Shown here piece after piece: positions 56,164-64,000 of a DNA stretch of 64,000 bases; positions within the stretch are counted from its first letter, which is position 1; each line of letters opens with the position of its first letter. The stretch lies in assembly GCA_040360365.1 (NCBI GenBank), contig CP136412.1. One strand, given 5' to 3'. The stretch is from Arcanobacterium_A hippocoleae_A. Lineage in GTDB: Bacteria > Actinomycetota > Actinomycetes > Actinomycetales > Actinomycetaceae. The position numbers and the translations under genes are program-made. The notes below the pieces were generated by a model. It was not told where the DNA came from. It did not search any database and was given only the letters and a program-made list of their open reading frames with translations.

Positions 56164-56538
56164 ATGCTGCCAGCAGAAAATCGGATTCGCAATTCACGCG
56201 AATTCAATAAGGTGTTCCGCTGCGGTAAGAAAAGCGGGAATGCTTTGCTCGTGGTGTATGCCATCTGCAAACAGAAAAATAAACAAGCCGACCTTCCAAA
56301 GGTCGGCTTTGTTGTCGGCAAGACAGTAGGAAATTCTGTGGTTCGGCACGCTGTAACACGAAAGTTGCGCCATATTATCCGCCCAATGCTTGGGCAAATT
56401 GGTGCGAGCGAAATTGTAGTGCGTGCTTTTCACCCAGCTGCAGCCGCGACATCTGATCAGCTTGAGCAGGCTTTACGGAAAAATTTTTCCCGGCTCGGGC
56501 TGCTTGACTCAGAAAATCACGGGAGTAATGGGAAATGA
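56164..56538 (+). CDS. rnpA: Ribonuclease P protein component
   Basis: 124 residues. Arg-Asn-Ser-Arg-Glu-Phe near the start, Gly-Phe-Val-Val-Gly-Lys-Thr-Val-Gly-Asn-Ser-Val-Val-Arg-His-Ala-Val-Thr-Arg-Lys-Leu-Arg-His (the actinobacterial variant of the RNR motif), and Ile-Val-Val-Arg-Ala. It binds RNase P RNA for tRNA 5' processing. 14 bases after rpmH; overlaps yidD by four. Intact. Confidence 0.96.
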   Translation: MLPAENRIRNSREFNKVFRCGKKSGNALLVVYAICKQKNKQADLPKVGFVVGKTVGNSVVRHAVTRKLRHIIRPMLGQIGASEIVVRAFHPAAAATSDQLEQALRKNFSRLGLLDSENHGSNGK

Positions 56539-56828
56539 GTTTTCTTACGCATCCTTTAATTTCCGTGATTCAGCTATATCAGCGCGTGATTTCTCCAGGA
56601 TTACCGCGAAGATGCAGATACGAACCGACATGCTCTGCATATGGGATAAAATCTTTGCAAATTCACGGATTTTTCAAAGGAATTTTGCTGATATTATGGC
56701 GAATTACCCGCTGCAACCCATGGAGTAAAGGCGGAGTTGATCGAGTTCCAGCGCGCGGACAATGGCCGAAGAAACCGTTAGGGTATCGCGAATTAATGGC
56801 AGAACGTGCCGGCGAAGATGAATCATAA
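56535..56828 (+). CDS. yidD: Membrane insertion efficiency factor YidD
   Basis: 97 residues with Tyr-Gln-Arg-Val-Ile-Ser-Pro-Gly-Leu-Pro-Arg-Arg-Cys-Arg-Tyr-Glu-Pro-Thr-Cys-Ser and Arg-Cys-Asn-Pro-Trp, the three-cysteine YidD signature. ATGA overlap with rnpA. It assists YidC in membrane insertion; yidC follows after 295 bases. Intact. Confidence 0.95.
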   Translation: MSFLTHPLISVIQLYQRVISPGLPRRCRYEPTCSAYGIKSLQIHGFFKGILLILWRITRCNPWSKGGVDRVPARGQWPKKPLGYRELMAERAGEDES

Positions 56829-57122
56829 ACGAACAGGAGCAAATAAACCCGCCGTTTTAATATTCATCGAGACGGAATTAAAAGAATTAAAATCGCAAAA
56901 TGGAAGAATAAGAGAAATATTTAACCTTTTTGCACATAGTTTAGTTTGTGAAGCTGATTTTGCAGATTAAGCAGAATCTCTTTCACAGTAATAATCACAT
57001 AGTATTTTTTCAACAAATAACGTAATGTGCAGTGTTTCTAGCTAGACTATTCACTAGTGAAATAAACAGATAAAGCAGTTACTTCTTGGATTGAGAAGTG
57101 CTGCAGCGATGGAGAGAAGACC

Positions 57123-57131
57123 TGTGGATAA
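57123..57131 (-). promoter_or_regulatory. Perfect DnaA box across the yidC start codon
   Basis: TGTGGATAA (reverse of TTATCCACA); its GTG is the probable yidC initiation codon. It could couple yidC expression to DnaA or be part of the extended origin. Confidence 0.6.
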
Positions 57132-58338
57132 TATCCTCTTCCCGATTATGTGGGTAATTGCTTGGATTATGACCGGAGTGCATAAACTGCTTACCCTTTT
57201 TGGTTTGCATGACGGTGCTGGACTTAGCTGGGTGCTTTCAATCGTTGGAATGACGATTGTAGTCCGTGCTTTAATGATTCCGCTTTTCAATAAACAGCTG
57301 AAATCGATGCGGATGGGGCAGCAGCTGCAGCCGGAAATGCAGAAAATTCAGAAGAAATACAAGGGGCGGAGAGATCCAATTTCAATGCAGCGCCAGCGGG
57401 AAGAAACAATGGCGCTTTATCGTGAATACGGGACTTCACCTTTTGCTTCCTGTTTGCCAGTAGTGATTCAGATGCCGATTTTCTTTGCACTGTTCCGGTT
57501 ATTATATGCAGTTAATCCGCTTTCCTCCGGTGACTATTACCGTGCAGCGATTGGGCCGATTAATCAGAGTGTTGCGGAAGATATTGCTAATTCCACTGTT
57601 TTCGGCGCACCAATTTCCAGTTCGATTGGTTCAGCTGGGTCTTATGCTCCTGAATTTTCACCATTATCAATTTATATCGTCGCAGTTGTGATGATTATAT
57701 TGCTGATTGTTACGCTTTTCTTCACGCAAAAACAGATTATGACGAAGAATATGCCGGAAAATGCAATGGATCCGAGCAATCCGATGTATAAAACACAAAA
57801 ATATATGCTTTATGGGATGCCGTTGATTTATATTTTCACCGGAACAACTTTCCAGATTGGTGTATTAGTTTACTGGGTTACCGGAAATTTCTGGAATATG
57901 GGACAGCAAACCTGGATGATTCACAATAATCCGGCCCCCGGTTCAGCTGCATATAAGGCGAAAATGAAGCGAGAGCGGGAGAAGCGAATCGCGAAAGGAC
58001 TTCCGCCTGAGGAAGAAACACAAAATGGTGTTAACGGTTTGCACGACGGACAAAGCGGGCAGCGGATACAGCCGCTCGGAAAATCACGTTCAAAGAAAGC
58101 CGGCGCTAGCGGAAAAGTTGATGCGTTTGGCCGTCCGCTGCCAGGGAATGATCATGAATATTCAGCGGATGTTCATGATTCAGATCGCGGCGAAGAACGC
58201 GGAGCAGACGGTTTAACCGATGCGGAACGAGCACAAAAACGTTATGAACGGCGTGCTGCTGAGCGGAAACGGGCACAGGAAAAGAAGAAAACTCGGCAAA
58301 ATAAGCAGGCGCGAAATACGAAAAAACGTAATTTTTAA
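57124..58338 (+). CDS. yidC: Membrane protein insertase YidC
   Basis: 404 residues from GTG 57124 with GGAGAGA upstream; an in-frame extension to TTG 57091 exists but lacks support. The protein opens Asp-Asn-Ile-Leu-Phe-Pro-Ile-Met-Trp-Val-Ile-Ala-Trp, followed by five TM helices of the Oxa1/YidC core, with Arg in the hydrophilic groove (Val-Val-Arg-Ala-Leu-Met) and a positively charged loop. A C-terminal cytoplasmic tail of about 110 residues is Lys/Arg-rich, suited to ribosome binding. Conserved rnpA-yidD-yidC-jag order. Intact. Confidence 0.95.
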   Translation: MDNILFPIMWVIAWIMTGVHKLLTLFGLHDGAGLSWVLSIVGMTIVVRALMIPLFNKQLKSMRMGQQLQPEMQKIQKKYKGRRDPISMQRQREETMALYREYGTSPFASCLPVVIQMPIFFALFRLLYAVNPLSSGDYYRAAIGPINQSVAEDIANSTVFGAPISSSIGSAGSYAPEFSPLSIYIVAVVMIILLIVTLFFTQKQIMTKNMPENAMDPSNPMYKTQKYMLYGMPLIYIFTGTTFQIGVLVYWVTGNFWNMGQQTWMIHNNPAPGSAAYKAKMKREREKRIAKGLPPEEETQNGVNGLHDGQSGQRIQPLGKSRSKKAGASGKVDAFGRPLPGNDHEYSADVHDSDRGEERGADGLTDAERAQKRYERRAAERKRAQEKKKTRQNKQARNTKKRNF

Positions 58339-58506
58339 TAAAGCAGCGCATTTTGCAAACGCGAAAGAAACGCAAGTTTCATTTGCAGAATGTGTCCCAA
58401 TCTTCGGGCTGCGGCTTAGTCCTTTCGGATTTGTTCTGTAGACTTGAAGCAAGCTTATTTACTTAACCAACCGGCTGCTTAAGGCCTTACAATTTGGGGA
58501 ATAATA

Positions 58507-59115
58507 ATGAACGATGAAGAAATTGATGTGAAGGATTTGCGTGCGCGTCTCGATGAGGAAGGCGATCTTGCAGCTGATTATCTCGAAGAGCTGCTTGATA
58601 TTGCTGATCTCGACGGCGATTTAGAAATTTCAGTACATGGAGAACGTGCAAATATTGCGATTATCGCTGAAAACGGGGGCGACCGTCGGTTAAAGCGTTT
58701 GATTGGCAGACATGGAGAGACTCTTGACGCGCTTCAGGAATTGACTCGGCTTGCAGTACAAGAACAGACAGGTGAGCGTTCGCGTTTAATGCTTGATCTT
58801 TTGGGATACCGCGAAGGTCAGCGGCAGAAAATTCAGGATATTGCGCGCAGTGCTGTTGCGGAAGTTGAAGAGACCGAAGAACCAGTTGCGCTGCGTCCAA
58901 TGAATCCATTTGAACGAAAAGTTGTGCACGATGTTGTATCCGAAGCCGGGCTTTATTCTGATTCTTCGGGCATCGGATCGTCGCGGCATGTTGTAATTTA
59001 TCTTGAAGAGCCGAATGTTGAAGAATTCGAATACGAAGATGAAGACATTGATTCCGCTGAAGATTTTTCCGACGATTATTCTGCAGCAGAAAGTACAGCA
59101 GCTGACGGCGAATAA
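58507..59115 (+). CDS. jag: Jag (KH and R3H) RNA-binding protein
   Basis: 202 residues. A KH-type domain (about 35-110; Leu-Ile-Gly-Arg-His-Gly-Glu-Thr-Leu-Asp-Ala-Leu-Gln, the GxxG region) and an R3H domain (about 110-170; Pro-Met-Asn-Pro-Phe-Glu-Arg-Lys-Val-Val-His-Asp). An acidic tail follows. The N-terminal Jag domain of Firmicutes is absent, as is usual in actinobacteria. Intact. Confidence 0.93.
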   Translation: MNDEEIDVKDLRARLDEEGDLAADYLEELLDIADLDGDLEISVHGERANIAIIAENGGDRRLKRLIGRHGETLDALQELTRLAVQEQTGERSRLMLDLLGYREGQRQKIQDIARSAVAEVEETEEPVALRPMNPFERKVVHDVVSEAGLYSDSSGIGSSRHVVIYLEEPNVEEFEYEDEDIDSAEDFSDDYSAAESTAADGE

Positions 59116-59197
59116 TTAGTGCTTGCGCAGCACGGATAAATATTATTGCAAATTTGCAGATTGATTCAGCTGTTCATATTTCGCGGGGACTGGAATT

Positions 59198-59838
59198 TTG
59201 AACAAAGACATTATTGTGCAGAAACCGCCAGCTGGCGGATCTGCACATTTTGGCGAAAAAGCGTGGGATAATCTTTTACATTTTGCGCAGCTGCTTGAAT
59301 TTGCGGGGCAGGTGCGTGGTTTGGTTGGCCCGCGGGAAATGGATAAGCTTTGGAGCCGGCATATTTTAAATTCCACTGCACTTTTGGATTATTTACCGCA
59401 GGGATGCACGCTGTCAGATGTCGGTTCCGGTGCAGGATTCCCTGGTATTGTAATTGCGGCAATTCGTTCAGATGTTCACGTATATCTTATTGAGACAATG
59501 GAACGGCGGGTTGATTGGCTGAAGCTGGCAGTTGCTGAACTTCAACTAAACAACGTGACGGTTTTACATTCCCGTGCGGAAGATTTGATTGGACAGCACC
59601 AGACACAATTTGTTACAGCGCGCGCTGTTGCGGCATTAAAGAAGCTAATTCCATGGACGTTACCGCTTGTTTCCAATGGCGGTTCATTGCTTGCATTGAA
59701 AGGTGAACGTGCAGAAGCTGAAATAGCGGATGCAATAAAACAGCTCCGGAAATTCAAAGCAGATTGGGCAGATGTTTATGATGTTGCGGTTTGGGGATCT
59801 GCTGAAGGGACACGTGTGCTTGAAGTAAAGAAAAATAA
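59198..59838 (+). CDS. rsmG: 16S rRNA m7G527 methyltransferase RsmG
   Basis: About 214 residues from TTG 59198. SAM-binding motif Leu-Ser-Asp-Val-Gly-Ser-Gly-Ala-Gly-Phe-Pro-Gly-Ile-Val (about 72-85), Arg-Ala-Val-Ala-Ala-Leu and Leu-Ala-Leu-Lys-Gly. The raw frame continues to 59953 with a hydrophobic, unrelated tail; one extra A in the run 59831-59835 gives a stop at 59836-59838 (ending Val-Leu-Glu-Val-Lys-Lys-Lys), the normal family C-terminus. I therefore end the gene there. Loss of RsmG gives low-level streptomycin resistance in other bacteria. Confidence 0.92.
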
Positions 59839-60341
59839 TTTCCGTATTTTGTATTTGTTATCCCAGATAATATTTTTCGCGCGGATTTTATTTTGCATAT
59901 TTTACTTCTTCTGCACGTGCAGTGTTTTATATGCTGAACAGCCGGTGTTCTGATTTAATATCTTTAATAGCGAAAGCCGGGATTAAAAAGAAATAATATT
60001 TATTTTTATTTATTTTATTTTCTTGGGTGAAATATTTTCTGTTTCATCTGCCTTATCCGGCTTATTCGCTGCGATAAAAACAATGTGCATAAGATTTACT
60101 GCTTTATGATTTGCTTTGTTTCCGCAATGATAATCGTTTTAATGTACCGTGTAATTAGCTTAATATTTTTGATTCGAATATTTGAAAGTGATTTACTTTT
60201 TATTATTTGCTTATTATTTGCAGCGGTAAATTTCCGTAAATGTTAACTGGTTATTATTTATTAATCAGCAATGAAAATGTTGATGCTGCTGTACGGGTGA
60301 GATTTCCGAAGAAAGTAATTCATTTCCAAAATTTAATCAGC

Positions 60342-60389
60342 ACTGTATTTGTTTAAAAATACTGTATTTGTTTAAAAACACTGTCTTTT
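60342..60389 (+). repeat. 19-bp tandem repeat
   Basis: ACTGTATTTGTTTAAAAAT and ACTGTATTTGTTTAAAAAC in tandem, then a partial third unit (ACTGTCTTTTG). Confidence 0.85.
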
Positions 60390-60499
60390 GCAAAAAAGTT
60401 GCTGAATTTTTAAAGATGGAAAATAAATAAGCATCGCTCATTTTACGTACTTTTGTGAGCGGCTTAGGCGTAAAATGTAAGCAGCTTTGTGATAATTAA

Positions 60500-60515
60500 T
60501 GTTTCACGTGAAACG
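60500..60515. promoter_or_regulatory. parS site 1
   Basis: TGTTTCACGTGAAACG, one base from the consensus TGTTTCACGTGAAACA. Confidence 0.95.
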
Positions 60516-60667
60516 GTAAGTGTGAAAATGTTTTACTAGATATTTAAATGCGTAAAAATTATTTATTTTAAAACAGTGTCTTCCGCAATGCCGATGAATA
60601 AAAAATATATCTTAATTATCCGGAGTAAATATTTTTGAAAATAGTAAATTGAAAATATGTTTTTTGA

Positions 60668-60683
60668 TGTTTCACGTGAAACA
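60668..60683. promoter_or_regulatory. parS site 2
   Basis: Perfect TGTTTCACGTGAAACA, the ParB-binding palindrome. Confidence 0.97.
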
Positions 60684-60824
60684 TCAGCGAGTAAAAATTA
60701 ACAGCTTGCGATTTTTAAGTTTTGATATTTTTACAGTTAGTTAGTGCGATGTTTTAGTTTTTAATAAAAAACACGAATGTAAATAATCAAGCGGAAGTGA
60801 TGCTTGTAAATCTGGATATGTTTA

Positions 60825-60840
60825 TGTTTCACGTGAAACA
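60825..60840. promoter_or_regulatory. parS site 3
   Basis: Perfect TGTTTCACGTGAAACA, 157 bases after site 2. Confidence 0.97.
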
Positions 60841-62066
60841 TAAACTTTGAGTCGATACTCAGCAGTCGAAAATAATTATTTAGATTTTTAAATCTGCGGG
60901 CTGCTTCGCTTAGCAGAACGTAGTTTCACGCAGTAAGCCGGAAAATGAAGATATAAAAAATTAATACTTTTTGATGTGTGAAATTTAATGAAAGTGTGAA
61001 GTTTTATTAAAGTTCCAGCTATTATTACTGCTAATTTAATAGAATTAAATTAATTCGAACACGATAATCGTTAATAAGGTTCACTTGCGAAAGAATTTTT
61101 CTGTTGCGCGAATCTGATTCCTGCGCATATTTACATTGAGACTACAGCCGAATACGAGATATTTAAAATTAAAAAATTTACAATGTCAGTGAGTAAAGCG
61201 GCAATGGAAAACAAGTATTTTTAATCTGCTTATGTGCAGCAGGAAAAAGATTAGATAATTTCAAATATTGCAAATAAAATTCAATGCTGATTATTAAGAG
61301 GAAAAAATATTTAGTTACAGATGCAGATGTTTTGATTCTAACAACGGTCTGTAATTGCAGCTCTGCCGATGCAAAAAATCTTACACCGGAAAAACAAGTT
61401 TCATGTAGCAAATAAAAGGAAATAGATTCACGGTATTGATGGTTTCTGGTAATCCGGAAAATCGCTTGAAAATACAAATAATAAAATACCAAAAGACAGT
61501 AAAAAGATTTGCATCAGTAATTAAAAGCGGAAGTTCAGATTTAATGTTACCGAAAAGGTATCAATGAATATCTACGGGCAGAGTATTAAGAAAGTTTCGA
61601 AAATAACTGGATTTGAAAAAGAAAAAATATTGAAAGTAATTAATTTGGAATTGAGTTAAATCATTTTAATAAGAAATACGAAATCAGACGTTTCTTTGAA
61701 TAGGTTCGGTAAATGCAGATAGTGAAAATGTTTTCAATGTAGAAAGTATGCCGAATATTCACTTTCGATACTGCAGCGTAATTTCGTTAATGAATTTTAA
61801 TCATCTGGGGAGTTCCCATATAAAAGGGCATTATTGATTTAAATAATATTCCAAAATTCAGTATTCACTCCGTTTTGAAAAATACGTAAGTTCAAAATCG
61901 GCAGCCTGGTAGGTTTGTATCCGGTTTAGAACAAAATAATAAAATAGGTTTTCTTGCACTGGAACACGTAAAACGGAATTTATTATTTTAATATAATTAG
62001 ATGCGTAAGTTCTTTCTGCAAAGCAGAACTTGTAAAATATGAAACATCTGAAATTGAAATTAGATA

Positions 62067-62081
62067 TTATCCACAGGTGTG
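62067..62081 (+). promoter_or_regulatory. DnaA box before parA
   Basis: TTATCCACAGGTGTG: a perfect DnaA box fused to the reverse of CACACCTGTGGA, the same element seen in the two DnaA modules. It lies 65-79 bases ahead of the parA start. Confidence 0.75.
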
Positions 62082-62145
62082 TTCGTGAGTGTAAACAAAA
62101 AATATATCAGATGTATATTTGAAGATAGCAATATAAGGAGCAGTC

Positions 62146-63096
62146 GTGGCGGATTTACGCAAAAATGAAGGAGACGAATCTTTGAATCATTTTCCAGAGA
62201 ATACGCGTGAATCAAATCCGAACGATTTAGAATCTCCATTAGCAGCACAATTAACTATCGATCGAAAGCTGCTGCAAAAATTAAGAGCACGCCATTTAAA
62301 AACCGAGCGGTACTCGGGTAATAACTGTTGCGAATCAAAAAGGGGAGTCGGAAAGACTACTTCGGCAGTAAGTATTGCCGCGTCCTTAGCGCAGAATAAT
62401 TTACGGGTAGTAGTTATTGATGCAGATCCGCAAGGGAATGCGTCAACAGCTTTAGGTGTTGCGCATACCGTCGGAACTAAATCAATATATGAAGTAATCT
62501 CCGGGCAGCTTTCTATTTTCGAAACCTTAGTTCAATCTCCGCATTTTGAAAATCTCGCTGTCGTACCTTCAACGATTGATTTATCATCAGTGGAAATTGA
62601 GTTAGTACAGAATGAAAATCGCGAATATCGGCTTCGCAATGCAGTTCAAGAGTATTTGCATGTTTCACGTGAAACGGATATTACTCCCGATTATGTGATT
62701 ATTGATTGTCCGCCGTCACTGGGGATGCTCACATTAAATGCATTAGTAGCTGCGGATGAGATTCTAATTCCGATACAAACTGAGTATTACGCGCTTGAAG
62801 GGCTAACGCAATTAATAAAGACTATTCAAAACGTAAAAGAGAAATTGCAGCCTGATTTGCGCGTATCAACTATTTTATTAACGATGTATGATAAGCGGAC
62901 AAATTTAGCACAGGATGTCGCAGCTGAAGTGCGTGAATTTTTTCCAAATGAAACACTAAGCGTTGAAATTCCGCGTTCGGTGCGCATTTCAGAAGCTCCC
63001 AGCTTTGGTCAGACAATTATTACATACGATCCGCGATCTACTGGCGCAATTGCCTATCTTGCTGCTGCAAAAGAAATCGCAGAACGAGCTGAGTGA
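62146..63096 (+). CDS. parA: Chromosome partition ATPase ParA (Soj), disguised frameshifts near Walker A
   Basis: 316 residues as read, GTG start after AAGGAG. The deviant Walker A should read Lys-Gly-Gly-Val-Gly-Lys-Thr-Thr, but the frame shows Lys-Arg-Gly-Val-Gly-Lys-Thr-Thr after a nonsense stretch (Gly-Asn-Asn-Cys-Cys-Glu-Ser). Shifting the frame over about 62300-62345 (A run near 62293-62302, G run 62341-62344) restores Arg-Val-Ile-Thr-Val-Ala-Asn-Gln-Lys-Gly-Gly, the expected family sequence. Walker B (Val-Val-Ile-Asp-Ala-Asp-Pro-Gln-Gly-Asn-Ala) and Ile-Ile-Asp-Cys-Pro-Pro are normal. It moves origins with ParB. Confidence 0.94.
   Translation: MADLRKNEGDESLNHFPENTRESNPNDLESPLAAQLTIDRKLLQKLRARHLKTERYSGNNCCESKRGVGKTTSAVSIAASLAQNNLRVVVIDADPQGNASTALGVAHTVGTKSIYEVISGQLSIFETLVQSPHFENLAVVPSTIDLSSVEIELVQNENREYRLRNAVQEYLHVSRETDITPDYVIIDCPPSLGMLTLNALVAADEILIPIQTEYYALEGLTQLIKTIQNVKEKLQPDLRVSTILLTMYDKRTNLAQDVAAEVREFFPNETLSVEIPRSVRISEAPSFGQTIITYDPRSTGAIAYLAAAKEIAERAE
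62661..62676. promoter_or_regulatory. parS site 4, inside parA
   Basis: TGTTTCACGTGAAACG within the parA coding sequence, a common place for parS. Confidence 0.95.
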
Positions 63097-63101
63097 AGCA
63101 A

Positions 63102-63117
63102 TGTTTCACGTGAAACG
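63102..63117. promoter_or_regulatory. parS site 5, parA-parB gap
   Basis: TGTTTCACGTGAAACG between parA and parB. Confidence 0.95.
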
Positions 63118-63172
63118 GTAACTATTAATAATCAATACCTGGTTCAATTCCAACACAATCCAAGGAGTATAA

Positions 63173-64000
63173 ATGGCAGAGCGCCGGCGCGGTTTGGGAC
63201 GCGGGATTAGTGCGTTAATTCCCGAAAGTCAAAAAGAACAAAAAATAGTCCGATCGATGTTTTTTCAGTAAACCGCCGACGGTAACTGAAACAACGGCGA
63301 AAAAATAGTTAACGATACCGCCGCTGGAAAACAGGAAAATTCAAACGCGGCGAAAGGAGCGGAAAAACTGGAAGCAACGGAGCAGTCAAAAAAGAAACAG
63401 TTTCAATGCAAAAAATACTGGCCTGCATGATACTTCGCACTCTGTGGAAATAAATCATAATGAACCAGCTGAAACGCAAAATCAGCGGGCGAAAACACAA
63501 ACTAAAAAGAAAGAAAACCGGATTGATTCTGCGGTAAATAAAAAAGAAGAAAAGCAGAACCAGGAATTGCTTCCAGTGCCGGGAGTTACGTTTGGGGAAA
63601 TTCCACTTGCGCAAATTGTGCCGAATACGAAACAACCGCGCCAAATTTTTGATGAAGAAGATCTTGAAGAACTTGCAGCTTCAATTAAAGAAGTTGGTGT
63701 GCTGCAGCCAATCGTAGTTCGCCCGCTTTCGGCACCGCTGGCTGAAGCTCCGATAGCGCGTTACGAACTAATTATGGGTGAACGGAGATGGCGCGCATCG
63801 CAATTAGCTGCGCAAAAACAGTTCCAGCAATTGTTCGTCGGACTGAAGATGAAGATTTGCTCCGAGATGCGTTGCTCGAAAATCTTCATCGTGCGCAACT
63901 TAACGCCCTTGAAGAAGCTGCAGCATATCAGCAGCTGCTTGAAGATTTTCAATGCACACAGGAAGAACTATCACGCCGAATCGCACGCTCGCGCCCGCAA
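63173..64000 (+). CDS. parB: ParB centromere-binding protein, cut by window end, several apparent frameshifts
   Basis: ATG 63173 after AAGGAG; opening Arg-Arg-Gly-Leu-Gly-Arg-Gly-Ile-Ser-Ala-Leu-Ile-Pro is the ParA-stimulating motif. At least five one-base repairs in A-rich runs are needed before the core appears: Ile-Val-Pro-Asn-Thr-Lys-Gln-Pro-Arg, then Gly-Glu-Arg-Arg-Trp-Arg-Ala (CTPase/clamp region) and Glu-Asn-Leu-His-Arg-Ala-Gln-Leu. The N-terminal linker (about 110 residues, Lys/Glu/Asn-rich) is long. The helix-turn-helix begins at the end of the window and is incomplete. Binds the five parS sites seen here. Confidence 0.92.

Larger units (their letters stand above)
59839..62145. other. 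Long AT-rich, gene-free segment upstream of parA
   Basis: About 2.3 kb with very high A+T, much higher than any flanking gene. The only long open frames are by-products of composition and have no family features. It contains three parS sites (60500, 60668, 60825), a 19-bp tandem repeat at 60342, and a DnaA box at 62067 just before parA. In most actinobacteria rsmG and parA are nearly adjacent, so this is an unusual expansion, probably part of the partition centromere. Confidence 0.65.

Noticed and set aside
61178..61492. 104-residue frame in the AT-rich segment
   Set aside because: No ribosome site, no family motif and composition that follows the AT-rich DNA.

Overview
The window comes from an actinobacterium (Actinomycetota), most likely a low-to-moderate-GC member of Actinomycetaceae or a close relative. 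The right half is the classic actinobacterial origin region: gyrA-gyrB-DUF721-recF-dnaN-dnaA reading leftward and rpmH-rnpA-yidD-yidC-jag-rsmG-parA-parB reading rightward, with DnaA boxes on both sides of dnaA and five parS sites. The left half holds the linked division/signalling block fhaA-fhaB-pstP-ftsW/rodA-pbpA-pknB, followed by a class E sortase, crgA, a rhomboid protease and a cyclophilin. The DUF3566/DLW-39 genes and the Ile and Ala tRNAs downstream of gyrA fit the same group. The genus cannot be fixed from the sequence alone.

Layout. 1-12.4 kb: metabolic and transport genes (zinc-type macrodomain, TRIC-like channel, MetPS methionine/alanine transporter, DUF808 membrane protein, NAD synthetase) and a divergent cluster of class II aldolase, class III aminotransferase and FGGY sugar kinase. 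12.5 kb: tRNA-Leu. 12.9-25.9 kb: FHA/PP2C/RodA/PBP/PknB operon and neighbours, ending with an LEA-like Ala/Lys-rich membrane protein. 26.3-33.2 kb: a sortase-assembled pilus island (major pilin, minor pilin, catalytically dead SipA-like signal peptidase homologue, class B sortase, very large two-thioester adhesin), laid out like a streptococcal FCT region. 33.8-44.3 kb: a mosaic island of IS remnants, phage terminase fragments, a secreted cationic protein plus two-TM partner (possible bacteriocin and immunity), a second secreted-protein cassette, an intact PadR/ABC-transporter operon, an IS256-type (IS1249-like) element and a 140-bp structured repeat, ending exactly at the 3' end of tRNA-Ala. 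44.3-64 kb: the origin region, including a gene-free AT-rich stretch of about 2.3 kb that carries parS sites.

A feature running through the whole window is that many genes that should be intact, including essential ones (gyrB, dnaA, recF, ftsW/rodA, pbpA, parA, parB), are broken by single-base shortfalls. Nearly all are repaired by adding one base to a short homopolymer. I read this as systematic homopolymer under-calling in the assembly, not gene decay, and annotate such genes over their full reconstructed span as CDS. Real decay (in-frame nonsense codons, truncation, missing partners) is confined to the IS and phage remnants of the 33.8-44.3 kb island.

How the parts work together: PknB and PstP form a reversible Ser/Thr phosphorylation pair whose FHA readers and cell-wall enzymes (RodA/FtsW, PbpA) lie in the same operon. 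SrtE and SrtB provide housekeeping and pilus-specific sortase activities. ParA/ParB with parS, DnaA with its boxes, and the RnpA-YidD-YidC-Jag-RsmG set form the origin-linked housekeeping core. The island adds probable interbacterial competition functions.
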